This document shows, in pieces, positions 38,122 through 50,271 of a stretch of 64,000 nucleotides of DNA. The stretch is taken from the NCBI GenBank assembly GCA_025677825.1, contig JAIXMO010000020.1, forward strand, positions 425,396 to 489,395, read 5' to 3'. The position numbers and the translations under genes were made by a program. This DNA is from Helicostylum pulchrum. Taxonomy: Eukaryota > Mucoromycota > Mucoromycetes > Mucorales > Mucoraceae. The notes beneath the pieces are model-generated. The model was not told the origin of the DNA, did not search any database, and saw only the letters and a list, made by a program, of their open reading frames with translations. How positions within the stretch are numbered: the stretch's first letter is position 1; each line of letters opens with the position of its first letter.

Positions 38122-38954
38122 TTAAAGAGGATTTGGATTTGAATTTGTAGGGTAGCGATAAGTTTGTTTCGTTTGCTTGACTGAAGGAGAAGGCGTGTTG
38201 TTTTCTTTTGTTGAATCAGTTGGCACTTTACCAGTTTTTTGTAGTTCAGCAATCTCAGCAGCAGCTGCAAATAAATAAAATTAAGTTTCCTATATATGTT
38301 TATATATAAAAAAGAAAACCTTACTTAAAAATCTACCGCCTGGACCTCTGGGACGACGCATAGCATGCTTATGTCTACTTTCATGGAGATATGGTTTTCT
38401 AGTTCTCTCTAATTTATGCAACTCTTCAAGCTTTAAACGAGCAGCGCGTCTTTTAAGGATACGATGATATTGTTTTGCATTTACGTACAATGGTTCTTCT
38501 TCTACGACTGGTGCAGCTGTTGCTACTACTACTAATAAAATAATATATATATAAACAATCCACGTTATTTTGATATTCTTTATGTTTTTTTTTTACCTTG
38601 AGCTTGTTGAGCCATCATACCAGTTGGCTATACACACACACACAAAAAAAAATGAATACAAAGAAAGAAAGAAAAAATTTAAATAAAAAAAAAAAGGGGG
38701 GGGGGGACTAGTTTACCATGGAAACATGTTGGGGAAATCCTAGATGTGGTCTTCCGTAAGTTAATGGAGAACTTTGACCTTCAGTCTAAAATAAATCATA
38801 AAAAGGGGATAAGAAAAAAAAGGTGATCTTTTAAAAAGAAAAAAGGTCATCTTACCAAAGTTTCTTGAACACTAGCTGTTGTTGCGGGTTGAGAAGTGGC
38901 TTGCAATTGTTGTTGTGGTTGACCAGAACCATTAGGATCATTAAAGGTATTCAT
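38122..38954 (-). CDS. HAP2: NF-YA/HAP2, CCAAT-binding factor subunit
   Basis: Exons 38954-38856, 38785-38717, 38627-38597, 38531-38325, 38264-38122 give 182 residues. The subunit-association helix ([19 protein letters not shown], about 82-105) and the DNA-binding part ([20 protein letters not shown] followed by GGRF, about 111-137) are both intact. Sequence-specific CCAAT binding needs NF-YB and NF-YC, which are not in this window. The N-terminus is Gln/Ser/Thr-rich, the usual activation region. Intron 1 ends at a G run of about 11 beside an A run. Confidence 0.96.
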
Positions 38955-39287
38955 GGTTTTTTATTTTGAAGATATGTAATAGGCTGGAATTATTGATATG
39001 CAACTGGATAATGTATTTTATTTTTTTATTATATATTGCGGACCTGTCAAGTTGAACAACAAATATGATAGGGCAATGGTTTCTTCCAATCAAACAAAGA
39101 AAATAGCTAAATAACAAAGGAGAAAAAATAACGAACAGCTATTTTTTTTTTATTGTAAGCTGTAGTGAACCTAGTAAAAACCGTTCGAATACTATACGTC
39201 ACCTTTAATCTAATCTGAGATTTTTTTTTGGGGGCTGGGGGAAACATACACACAAAAAAAAAAGGTGTGTGCCTTTTTTTTTTTATT
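38955..39287. other. Divergent promoter between HAP2 and LINES with A/T hairpin
   Basis: A 333-bp shared spacer. At 39254-39284 a near-perfect inverted repeat (A10 GG, TGTGTG loop, CC T11) ends three bases before the LINES ATG. An AATAGCT...AGCTATT pair lies around 39103-39145. CCAAT is present at 39086-39090. Confidence 0.6.
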
Positions 39288-40449
39288 ATGAAAGACTTTA
39301 TTACATATCATGAAAACTATTCTCTTTATCAAAAAGTAATACATCATGAAAAAAGTGCTATAGATCAATGTAATCAAAGAATAACGCACGCTTCAAAGGT
39401 TCCAACGGATCATGAACTTGATTTCTATCACTGGATATTAAAGCACATTCGAGCCTGTGAAGAGTCACAGTGCCATCAACTCGGTCAAACAATACAAGAC
39501 GGTATCTTACATATCCTTACTTTACAACCTCAAATAAACTCTTGCTCGTTGCTTGTATGTATGATTGATCTTGTAAAAAATAACAACCAACTTGATAAAA
39601 ACACGCTGCATCAATTTATCTCTTTGACATGTCATTTATGGCAGCATAAAAAGATTTACATGTGCCGTAAATCAATTGAATTATGTAAGCGTATTTTACC
39701 CTACTTACCAGACGCTGCTGCTGTTATTTTACCTCAGGTGGTACAATATATTGAAACATGTCAGACGGTATTGACGCGACAGGATATAGCACACATGCAA
39801 TCACCAGAATATACAGACTTCTTTTATAATAGTCCAGCTTGCTTTACTTTTGATCGCGAGTGTATAAAGTTAATGATTCAAATCGTACTCTCTTTTTTTT
39901 TGTATCACCCACAGCACGAATCCGTATTATTAACCGCCATGAAAGGTATTTATATATAAAAAAAGAAAGAGAGAAAAAGAAAGGGGGGTTAAACTAAACG
40001 TCAAAATAGATGTGCATGATCTTGATCCATTAGAGCTTAAAACTATGCTATTCGATATATGCTGTGCCAACGACGACGACACGATCCAATTGCTAAACAC
40101 AATCCTTACACTGTTTCAACAATCATCATCTATTGTTACTGATTTTCTACAATCGATCGATATAACCCCTCATTCGCTATTCTTGTTCTTTTTATCTCGA
40201 TGCGGTAACACGCATGATATTATCATTGATTTGTTGTTAGAAGACGATTCCGATTTCTTGTCTTATTTCTATCGGTACATTAAATATGCGAATCAGGGTC
40301 ACTTACATCCTTTATTGAAACAAGAAGAATTTTTAACTATTCTGGCAAACACGGTACTTGTATTGGAAGGAGACGGTTTACCGTATAACCCAAAACCATT
40401 AGTCAAGCAATTAGTTCAATTAGAAGAAACACTTTATAGTTTACGATGA
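39288..40449 (+). CDS. LINES homologue (Lines C-terminal domain)
   Basis: Exons 39288-39945 and 40010-40449 give 365 residues. The C-terminal half matches Lines/LINS proteins: DSDFLSYFYRYIKYANQG (like 'D..LLSYLLRYLKL') and near the end GLPYNPKPLVKQLVQLEE (like 'FPYNPKPLLRLL'). The rest is alpha-helical and Leu-rich, suggesting a helical-repeat fold. Drosophila lines acts in Wnt/Hedgehog patterning and human LINS1 is linked to cognition; the ancestral role in fungi is unknown. It is smaller than animal relatives. It converges with RSC9, leaving 234 bp. Confidence 0.75.
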
Positions 40450-40683
40450 ATAAATAAGAGCGCCTTTTTATTTATTTATTTATTGTTTACAGCAATCGAA
40501 GAAAAAAAAAAAGATAAAAAAAAAATTATATAAAAGGAAAAAATGTTATACAGTGTGTTGTTATTTTTTTTAAAAGAAAAAAATAAAGTATATCTACAAT
40601 AAGAGAGAGAAAGAGAGCGAAAAGAACGTGTAATAATGTGAATATGGGGAAAGTAAGGAAGGGAGAGCTTCTTTTTTTTTTTT

Positions 40684-43371
40684 TTAGGCTGGCATATTAT
40701 CAGAAAGATGTAATTTAGAAGAGGATTTGAAATTGGAACAAATTGACCAAATATGCGAAGCGAGTTTAGGTCGTTGTTCAGCAATTGCGGATAATTCCTT
40801 TTCATAGGGAATAAAGTAAATGTTACTTTGGGGATCTTTGGAAAGCCAATTAAGTAAATGAGCAGCCACAAGAGCAATACCTTGAATATCTGATGAATCT
40901 ATCACCGTCGTTTTGTTCTTAATCATGGGAGATGTGGATGTGACTGGCGGTGTGCTTGTGGATGAGGATGATATATTGGATGTAGGTGTAGATGGAGAAG
41001 ATGAAAGTGAAGGTTCAGGGCTTTGCACTGGACTATTATAACAACTCTCTCCGATTTGATTGTAGAAATGCGTCCGTAAATGTGATATCCAGTCATCTTT
41101 CGTGGTAAATAACTGTTGTGTGCAGTGAGACCAGCTACATACATATTGATCATTCACCGTTGCAACCATATGATCGTGTAATACATGGCGTTGAAGTGTA
41201 AAGGTATCGTCGAATAAAAGTGAACATTGTGCCCATTTACAAGACACTTGTGGGCCTACATATATATATATATATATTTTGCAATTAGTAATTTATACAT
41301 ATAAACATTTTGTATGAAAAAAACAACTTACGGTCTTGTAAAATACTCATCTTGATTTGAATACCGAGAATGTTCAGTCCTTCAACTACAGGAGAAGATT
41401 GACCGGGACTAGCTAATAAAGGTTTCGCTTCAGAAGTAGTAGATGCCTTGGGAAACGCTATCTTCATGACAGTATAAAAATCACGCATCTTTAAAGCCTT
41501 TTCTAACCCAAATCTTGCTTCATATAAAAGATAAATATCGTCCAAAGATAACACACTGCTTCTATCCGCTACTTCAAATTTATCCTTTAACCATCCTAAA
41601 CATCGAAAGGGTTCATCTAATTTCTGGTATACAGTTAAATCAGGTACACGAGGAACCACTGGTTGTTGTTGTTGTTGCTGCTGCTGTTGTTGTAAAAATC
41701 CATTAGGTGTAGGTAATAAATCGTCTTGAATAAATCGCGAACAAAAGTACTTTGATTTTGTCATTAATAAAGAAATCACTAAACCGATATACGCACTTGA
41801 ATGAGAAGAAGTCAAGAATTGAGATCTGGATTGCTCGGATGTACGTGTATGTTGATAAATATATTCTAACGCTGTACCGACCAACTCTTCGTCGTTCGAT
41901 AATAACATTTGTGCAATGCGGTTCATGACGGGGCTTGATTCTAAATACGTACGATTGGTTGGGTTCATGGTGAGCCAAGTTAAAGTACGAATGGATCCAA
42001 TAACCAGGTATCGATCATGAGCAGCAACTAAAGTATGTACACAGTTTAAGCAAGGATCCATTTCAGACGCTAATTCCATATGTGCAGCGATATTTTCCAA
42101 TACATCCATCGAATGACGTCCTAATTCAACATGACCTGTACTCATCGAAGTCTCTAATCCTTGTACTAAAATCTCCTTGACCAGCGTATGTTTGGCCAAT
42201 ATAGGAATATAGGTAGCCAGAAACGAAAAATTGCGAAGGATGTGAAGTACTTTTAAGATGATTTCTAAAGTTCCTAATGAATCACTATTACTCAGTTCTC
42301 CAATTAAAAGTGGTACCATGACTGAAAATTGATCGTCCAAGCCAGCAGTTGTTGTATTAGTTTCTTTTGATTCGTTTTCTTCCATACCACTCGTGTTCAT
42401 CATATCCTTTAATGTATCGGTAGCGCTAGAAGGTAATGCATTATCTGCAGCATGACTAGTTAAACAAGGTTGAGCAAGAGATAATAACAGTTGAAGTAAA
42501 AATGGCGACTCGGTTAATTCTAATTTCTCTGGGCATTCAAATGACATATGTACAATTTCGTTTAAAGCCCAATCCACATCTAACCGTTGACCAAACTGTA
42601 ACGCAAATAAAATTCTATCCTTTTCATTAAATGTGTTGTTGTCAGTTACAGATTCTTCTATCATGCTAGTTGTACTTGTATGTTGTAATTGTTCTTGTGC
42701 AGTAGCATATATAGGTGGGTCCATATCCATATTACTGAAATCGAATAATAAAGGATTGCTGTAATTGGCAGTTGTATTCGTATCTATTAACTTTTTCTTT
42801 TTGGCCGGTGATTTCACACTGGGTGGTTTCTTTGATCCCACTTTATAAGCTTTACCGGCTAATGTAGAAGATTTATGTGCACCAGGACCTAATAATTCTT
42901 TCGGTGGTTGCCAATCCTTTCTCCATAATTTTTCTTCTTCCCAACCCAGCTAATAAATATGTTAAAAAACAATTACAACATACAGTATATAATATCATTT
43001 GACTTTACCAAGTTTCGTATATATACACCTTTTAAAATATAAGCACTATTGGTACAAGTAGATGGGAATTTAAATATATCGCCCACTTGTTTCCAGCCTC
43101 TGTTTTTCGTTACTTCATCAAAACCACCTGAAGCTGCCACCACTTGAAATATTTTATATAAATCTAATCTTCTACCACCTAATACCGGTTCCGCTTGAAG
43201 TGTCGTTCTAAAATAAAAAATATAAATATAACTCAATTCCGAAAGAAAAAATAAAAAAAAAATAATATTATGTCAAATGCTTTACCCTTTCATTACATGA
43301 AACTGCTTTAGTTCTTTGATAAAGTTGACATATTCTGGCGTACGGTCTATTGTATCACGCAACCTCGTCAT
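40684..43371 (-). CDS. RSC9: RSC9/ARID2-like chromatin remodelling subunit
   Basis: Subunit of the RSC (PBAF-like) nucleosome remodeller. Exons 43371-43286, 43207-43009, 42949-41332, 41255-40684 give 824 residues. An N-terminal ARID occupies about 5-105 (TPEYVNFIKELKQFH; LGGRRLDLYKIFQVVAASGG; then TKNRGWKQVG). An Arm-like helical region spans about 150-430, followed by a Q run and a helix-rich middle. Two C2H2 zinc fingers near the C-terminus (from about 640 and 675) read CKWAQC..H..H and CSWSHC..H..H. The order ARID, helical repeats, C2H2 matches ARID2/RSC9 proteins. Confidence 0.88.
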
Positions 43372-44139
43372 TGAAAATATATTGTATGGTTCTCACTTTT
43401 GTTGCAGGAGAAAGTTTAAATCCGCTCTCTTTTCTTCTTCTTCTTCTTTTGTTAGAGAGTTTTAAAAAGTATATAACAAAAAGAACGTGTTTTTCTTGTT
43501 GTTCGCTTTATACTGTTTCCTCAACGAATGAATATAATAAAAAAAAGTTGTGTACTTGATGTAGTTTAACTTTAAAAAAATAATATATACCACAAAAAAA
43601 AAAAAGGTGGGATACTTTTTTTTTCTTGTGGCTTATATAAGTGCTTAAGTGATTGAAAAGCATTATTTTAGGTAGGATTGGTGCGGTTTCTCAAATCATT
43701 GTTTGACATTCATTAAATATGTTTATTGTTTCATGGCACACAATACAGTCAGTTTAAAAGATTAGGTAAAGGGAGTTTAAGAAAATCCTCTTGCTTCACT
43801 TGTTCTGGCGCTCCAAACGCATAAAAAGCTTCTGTTGGATAGAGAAGCTAGAAAAAAAATCGCTTGATGTAATTAAGCAAGAAGAAAGGTAAGAGGCGGA
43901 AACAATATGTATCTTGAGAATGGCAAGTCCAAGCCGAAAGAGAAACGAAGCAAGCTTACATTATACAAGATGTTATTATATGAGAGTACTCTTAAAGTGT
44001 TTTAACTTAATCTTTTTTTTTTTAGTTAGCCTTCTGTTGCAGTGGTTATTGATTATCGGGCTCCAGCTACAAATCATGATTTGTTACCAAAGCTTTGAAG
44101 ATAACTAACACGTAGAACAACACCCTCACGGTATAATTT
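43372..44139. other. Intergenic with a possible relic and an inverted repeat
   Basis: At 43588-43632 CCACA plus an A run faces a T run plus TTGTGG (an inverted repeat). A plus-strand frame around 43905-44000 reads KSKPKEKRSKLTLYKMLLYE and resembles tail pieces of the decayed families here, but it is too short to call. Confidence 0.35.
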
Positions 44140-45060
44140 ATTTCACAATAGAAAAAAAATAAAAATAAAAATTAAATATTGTTTAATCAAAGGGATGAGC
44201 ATTTGAAACTTCTTTAGAAAAAAAATATTGTTGTAACGACCACAACTCAAGAGCTTCCAGCCGAATTCATCGTATCCGTTATCTTCTTCTTCGTATTTCT
44301 TGCCAGTACCAGCCTCGTAAGCTTCTTTCAGCTTATTTAATATGGAGGAGGGATGACCACGGAAAACAAATGAGGGGGCGACGGAAAGAGTTTTACTGAG
44401 AGGGGAGCAGTAGATGGATCTCGTCCAGTTTGTGCATTCCGTACTAGTATACTGATGTTGATTGAGTCCTAGGCTATTAACAGTACCCATTTGACAGTTA
44501 GATACCACACTTCGCATTTGTAGAGCAAGAGATTCCATATCGGATTTAACATGAAGTAAGAATTTAAGAATACCGTCTTACCCCATTGAAATCATCAGGC
44601 TTGCTAGGTAGTACGAAGTTCGTTTGTGAACTGGCCACATATAAACCGTTGCAAGCAAGATCTACAGTTGATAGGCGCGCCTCTTTCAAATTGCTTGCAA
44701 CACTTGCGACGATATTTGATATCATAGTTTGATAGTATTGCTATCAAATTTTCTACGATATCTTTGCCTTCGCTAGTAAGTTCCCCCCCCCCGTCAAATT
44801 ATGTTTTTGGGTCTTGGAGACATATTTAGCAATCTCAGCTGCAGCAAGATCTATTTCTTTTCCTTCGACGTCAACGAGGAATCAGCTGGTACGGACGAAG
44901 CAGCAGGATCAGAAGAAGAAGTGCTGTTGTTGTGAACTCGATACAGAGAGCCTTTACTGCACTATATTCAACAGTTGTTAAAGCTAAATATTGGTTCAAT
45001 TTTCGCTTTAAAGAAACGCCTTGCTGTAATATTTCCAGAACTGGGTTAGACATTCATCTT
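44140..45060 (-). pseudogene. Decayed hypothetical ORF
   Basis: Minus-strand coding-like pieces in different frames, in gene order: KRKLNQYLALTTVEYSAVKA near 45030; EGKEIDLAAAEIAKYVSKTQ at about 44865; EGKDIVENLIAILSNYDIKY with CCKQFERGAPINCRSC at about 44770-44630; then a 131-codon piece (44143-44538) with GLNQHQYTSTECTNWTRSIY and YEEEDNGYDEFGWKLL. A run of nine C at 44784-44792 sits at one frameshift. I do not recognise the family. The gene lies downstream of the minus-oriented arm of inverted-repeat copy 2, so it may once have used that promoter. Confidence 0.45.
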
Positions 45061-45189
45061 TACCAATCATTTTATGTAATGACCTTAGTCTTGAGCTGAC
45101 AAACTGCAAGTGTTGAAGTTGAACTACTAAAACGTCTAGGCCGACTTGATACATTTTCGTAACTGACACTTTGTCCCAAAGACGGGTTG

Positions 45190-45286
45190 AATTATAGGGT
45201 TCAATTCCGGAGAGGGAGCCTGAGAAATGGCTACCGCATCCAAGGAAGGCAGCAGGCGCGCAAATTACCCAATTCCGACACGGGAG
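45190..45286 (+). rRNA. Decayed fragment of 18S (SSU) rRNA
   Basis: GGTTCAATTCCGGAGAGGG, then AGCCTGAGAAATGGCTACCG, CATCCAAGGAAGGCAGCAGG and CGCGCAAATTACCCAATTCC match a highly conserved stretch of eukaryotic 18S rRNA, roughly nucleotides 370-450. Against the consensus I remember, changes include TTCGATT to TTCAATT and AAACGGC to AAATGGC, which are CpG transitions, and CCACATCC to CCGCATCC. Similarity stops abruptly on both sides, so it is an inserted non-functional fragment. A 115-codon minus frame across it is an accident. Confidence 0.85.
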
Positions 45287-45434
45287 ATATTTAGTTAAGT
45301 CTGTGGCAGACCACTTGATATAGTCTGTTTTACTCCAGTATCCTAACAAAAACAATAAAATATTTTTTTTAGCTTTTAATGTAGCCCAAACTTTCCATTA
45401 TAATTCATTATAATTACCTGCAGCATTTAGTAAA

Positions 45435-45817
45435 GGGAAGTTATCTTTGATACACGGTCAATTTACACGGTCGATTAAAAAAAGTCTGACGTATTATTTA
45501 TCTTTATAGATAACAGTTGCTATAAGAAAGAGCTGTAATAGGTTTGTATACTGAACATTAAAAAAACAAAACACGATAGCAAAAAAATAATAAAAGTAAA
45601 GAAAAAGGAAAAAAGGACTTGATAAAAAAAAATGGATGATAAAATAGGTCTATATTTACTCATCGTGACGTACATACTACAATTTACTTCATAAATACAA
45701 GTCGTTATACATTAGTTAATCATTTTTATTTTACATGTGTGATTTCTATTGTTCCAAGTTGGAAAAGTAATAAAATACGTCGACCGTGCAAATAGAACCG
45801 TGTATCAAGAATTCCCC
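45435..45817. mobile_element. Inverted-repeat element, copy 2 (about 383 bp)
   Basis: Arms 45435-45494 and 45774-45817 are inverted copies with TTGATACACGGT near each outer end and ACGTATT at each inner end. Read on the minus strand the interior aligns with copy 1 along its length: AAAAATGATTAACTAATGTAT, TAGTATGTACGTCA, ATCAAGTCC plus a pyrimidine tract. The start-codon/donor block is mutated (CTG for ATG, AAAG|ATAAAT for AAAG|GTAAGT). The minus arm points at the 18S fragment and the decayed ORF. Confidence 0.6.
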
Positions 45818-46940
45818 TTATCTTTTCCCAGATCGACATTGTTAAATTGGTGGGGGTGGGCTTTGGGCGTAAATCACCCTTATTTATCTGATACCGTGAT
45901 TGAAGTCAATGCTGAACAAACATTACCTTTGATTGATACGCATCACATCTTCGCCGAAAATTGTTACCTATGAACTTAGTTATAGATTATGTTCTGAGCA
46001 ATTGCTTTCTATCTTTACCACAGTGGGTAGCTACAAAAGGTAGTAAAGTCCAAAGCAACACAGACAGAAAGTTTCGCCAAGGGCGGTATGCTTCCCCGCA
46101 ACTGATGCTACCGGGCAAACAAGTGTCTAAGTAGTTGACGAAGTCGTTCAGAAATAATACATCAATGCGTTCATGTAACACATTATTTTTATAATATATA
46201 CATATACTAAATGCCGGTCTATGGCCATTTTATAAATATTTTCATTATATTTAGCGTCAAATCTCAAAATTACCGCTGTATGAGAACCGTTTTATGCCGT
46301 ATTGTTTTTATTTATGACTGGTATACATAGATGGTCATAGTGAAGTATGTGATGCGTAAGGCAGTACATTAGACACTTATCCTCCTTTTTTTAAAAAAGA
46401 AATACAAGTGGATGGACCAAAAAGATAAACTTATCACGTGTAATAGGCGGTGCTTTCGTATATTTTCGTTTTGATGGAATAAAAATTAGTTTAATAGTCT
46501 TTAAGTTTGCTTGATAAGGCTTTTTGAGTTTGTATTCCTACCTTTGATGTAACACACACGAAATTAGTTGATGGAACTCCAAAATACAATATACTTTATC
46601 CCTTTTTCCTCCTTTTAAATACACTATTTTTGAAAAACAAGAAAACTATTAGTATGGACGAGGTATATGATCTTCACCAGCATACACACGGCGTTGTTTT
46701 TTGTAAGTGGTCTCTTTATTGAAAAAAATAAACTCGGTTTTTTAGGGGGGGGGGGGGGAGGTTTACAGAAACATTTATCGTCAAATATATAGTTATCAAA
46801 TATAATACAGTTTTCCATCAAATGTATTATTATTCAACAAGAAACAATACAGGGGGTAGTTTACTGAGTCAGTAAGTTTATAGTACTCAGATATATAACG
46901 ATTACGATTAAAATTTTGTAAAAAAAAAAGGGAAGGTGAT
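45818..46940. other. Gene-poor interval with a coding-like scrap
   Basis: A plus-strand piece at 45833-45973 (STLLNWWGWALGVNHPYLSD) follows a CCCAG acceptor-like site just beyond the right arm of element copy 2; I do not recognise it. A run of 14 G is at 46745-46758. A short ATG frame at 46654-46704 followed by GTAAGT could be a first exon of the next gene, but I cannot confirm it. Confidence 0.35.
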
Positions 46941-49900
46941 AGCTATATCACTTATGATAAGCAAAAATCGAAGGTTTTATCCTGGGGGAAAAAATGCGAT
47001 AAAGAAGATGAAGATACGGTACAGATCGACATTTCTGGAAGGAGATTATACCGACTTTTTAAAAAGGATAAAGGTAGTTGGAATCAAGATGATCTATTCT
47101 CGTTTAAAGCGGTATCAGATTACATTAGCCTATCCGTAGGAAGATTGTTGGGAAAAGAAAATAAAAGGCTTAAACAAGTTAATGATACCGACGCACTTCA
47201 CTATGTATTTGTTGTTCCATCAGAATGGGAAGAAGAAATCAAAGAAGTTCTGATTCGACCTATTTTTGTTCGAGCCAATTTGATATCAAAAGATGATCAT
47301 CAAGACAGGCTTTTATTTTGCACTGATATAGAATCCATCTATTACTACATAGCACGATATCGACGCGATAATTGCAAGCTCACACGTAATACAATTATAG
47401 GTGTAATTGATGTAGTGGAAGAGAGTAAAGTGTCGATACAGCTGAATTCGATGTTAATCGTAAATTCTCTATTTGATTTATCTAACTCTTTGTTGTTTCC
47501 AAAACTCGTGGCTTCCGATTCATCATTTCTTACCACCAATGATGTTAAAAATGGTATAAGAAACTTTATAAAGATCAAATTCTCTTTCGATGCTCAAGAG
47601 GACACCATTAAAAATATCATGGAAGAAATACACCCTGATAGTCCTTACAAATTAGTTAGTAATCTGATATGATATGAATCAAACGATATGTACTAACGAT
47701 TTATTATACAGTGGGATGAAGATAAACTTTCTTGTTTAAATAAGCCTTTTATTACTGACAAAAGTATATCTGAATTAGATAAAAAGCGGGAGGCACTTAT
47801 AAAATCCATTCGACCTATTGATATATGCGCTGAAATTAGTAAACATTTGCCTAATAACTTAAAACGTTTACTTCCAAACAACCTTATGCAGGAGTACTCA
47901 CTTTTGAGGTTACTTGCTAACGGCTGGAGCTATAAAGTAGACAAAGGTCTGTTATACTGGGCAGGGATTCTGTTTGAGTATAATCGTATTTTTTTTGGCT
48001 CTAATAATGTCATACATAAACGCTTGGGTATTGCGACTTTCGACAATAAAAGTGTACTAGTAGGAGCTGCTCGATATATGTTTAACGCACTTCATAATTC
48101 TGACATATACAGTAAGCCGCGTATATTATATACAGAAGATTCGGCAACCTCTTCTTCGATATTCCTAAAGTCAAAGCCTGATGCTATTTTGAATATAGGT
48201 ACGCCAAAACTATATTATTTTTGATCTCAGTACTGATATTTTTATAACTAGATATTTCGCTCGAGTCTACAATGTTATCATTTTCACTTTTAGATGAAAA
48301 TGGTTTAGTAAAACAAATGTGGGGCCACGACGATTTTGTACCTGACACACGGTAAGTTACGATTAAAAAATCGAATAGATGTCTGTACTAAGATAACACT
48401 AGTTTGCGCGCTCTGGGTTCGTTCTTTAGTTTTTCGGATGTAACAACATTAAATATCAAAAATTTGTAAGCGTATTCATATGTATAATGTATCTAATATC
48501 GATAAAAATAAATTAACATTTACTCAGGTTTATCGTGTTTGTCGATGAGTACTTCATGAATGATCCCAACCTTTTTTTTAATGAAGAATATGACGTATTC
48601 CATAAGTATATGGTAGCTGAAATAGAGGACATATTAAGCTTAGAGAGACAGAATAAAGATGCATTGGCGTCGACACAACAGCAGGTTTACATCAAATCGT
48701 TTGTATCGATTTATTTAATTTATATAAATTATATTCTATCAAGAAAGCTGCCAGAAATTACAGCAAGTAATGCTAATATAAAAATTGGATATTCTATTAC
48801 TATAGATAGCATCTTGCTAAAAAGGTTATTTGGTACTGAAGACGATTTAAGAGACATAATTTACGCAAGTAACCTGGTACAAAAAGATGACAGTTCTAAA
48901 AAACTCAGAATTGCTATACAGGGAGAAAGTCTCTTTCCTGTAATCCAACAATCTTTCAACTTACAATTTCCGGTCAAGTCTTTCTTTGTGACAACTCAAT
49001 TATATGAATATTACGTACAACTAACGTTAAACCAAGTAGTAACTGAGTCCGATTTAGAAAATGAATATCAGGAAGCGATTATTATTCAAGAAGAAATTAT
49101 ACGAATTCCAAATATATATGATACTTTGTGCTTCAACATGTGGAGCAACATTATAGAAGATGGCAGTCTAATTCAATTATGCGATACACATAAAGCACAC
49201 GACGACGATGAATTACTAGAAATATTCACCTTAGAAAATCGAGCAGAATTCACAAAAAAACTTACGGGGTATATTTCTAAAAATGTAAGTCATCTAAAAT
49301 AGTGTCAGCGATTATTATTCTGTTTAACTAAAATATTAATTTACACTTTGTATAGATCCTCAACAAAATGTCAAACGAACAAAAAACAGACACAACCAGC
49401 ATACATCTAAGTACATCGTGTAATTGCAGAGTTTGTTTAACAGTAAATGACATTACAGAGATTTCTTTTCGACCAGTTTTACAAGATATCATCTCTCTTA
49501 TATTTACTTCCTTGATAAATAAGCAACTCTTTGAAAAATATAGAAATATCCAATATGTATTTCACTTGATACGCTTCAACTATAACCCACAATTCCAATG
49601 TATCCTTATGAAAATACTAGAAGACGAAACCGACCATTTTTTGTATGAAGAAAGAATCGACGTAGCTCATTATACTTTACCGAAGTTATTAAATCAATTG
49701 TTGCAACCTGCTCTTCGGAAAGAACCATTTTCATATAGGGCGTTTAAAGTGGGTGTTTTATATCATGTGTATAGCGAAAATTATGGATTTGGCTTTGATA
49801 CGGAAGGCGGTGACATATCTTATATATTTAAAAACAAGATAGATTCAAAAATCATTTCAATCAACGAAGAAACTGCGTTTCCACTTTTCAAAAAGGGAAA

Positions 49901-50271
49901 TAGAATAAAAAGTACTCAAATAAAGCGATTGTTTTATTTGAGTTCTAAGACTACCATGGAATCTCTTGACACACGTAAGCAGTGCCAGGAAAAGATTAAT
50001 TTGTAACTTACATTTTACATTAGGATTATTTAGGTTAAAAAAGGCGGATACTTTAAGCTTCGACGAAACAGTCCACGCAGAGGATATGTCTGAAAATGTT
50101 AGAGGACCTTATTGTTCTGTATTTGATCGTCGTAATATACCTTTTATAATTTCCATACTTTACAAAGGGCATTCGTCTTCCATTTCTTTGGCGGTAAAAA
50201 GTGTCGGTGGTGAGATAGAAAAGGAATATTGCGTTGTACTTGCAGAACCAATGACTTTGGCTTGTTTTTAA
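46941..50271 (+). CDS. Large Hsp70/HSPA12-like ATPase-fold protein (5' end unresolved)
   Basis: Exons 46941-47654, 47712-48198, 48252-48351, 48403-48465, 48528-49284, 49356-49974, 50024-50271 keep frame for 995 residues. Features: YDKQKSKVLSWGKK (like 'Y....P..WG' after the first phosphate loop in HSPA12), NQDDLFSFKAVSDY, VFVVPSEWEEEIKEVLIRPI, LFCTDIESIYYYIA (like 'EPEAAAIYC'), and VIDVVEESKVSIQL with phosphate-2 features. After about residue 500 it departs from known Hsp70s. Two short clusters of CxC cysteines (SCNCRVC) follow. I associate this with an expanded Mucorales family. The N-terminal GIDFGTT-type loop was not found upstream, so the gene may be truncated or have missed exons. Confidence 0.65.

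Noticed and set aside
45194..45206. GGTTCAATTCC as a tRNA B box
   Set aside because: It belongs to the 18S fragment, where GGTTCGATTCC is normal; no tRNA cloverleaf surrounds it.
45008..45355. A 115-codon minus-strand ORF as a novel protein
   Set aside because: Its middle is the complement of a conserved 18S rRNA stretch, so the open frame is accidental.
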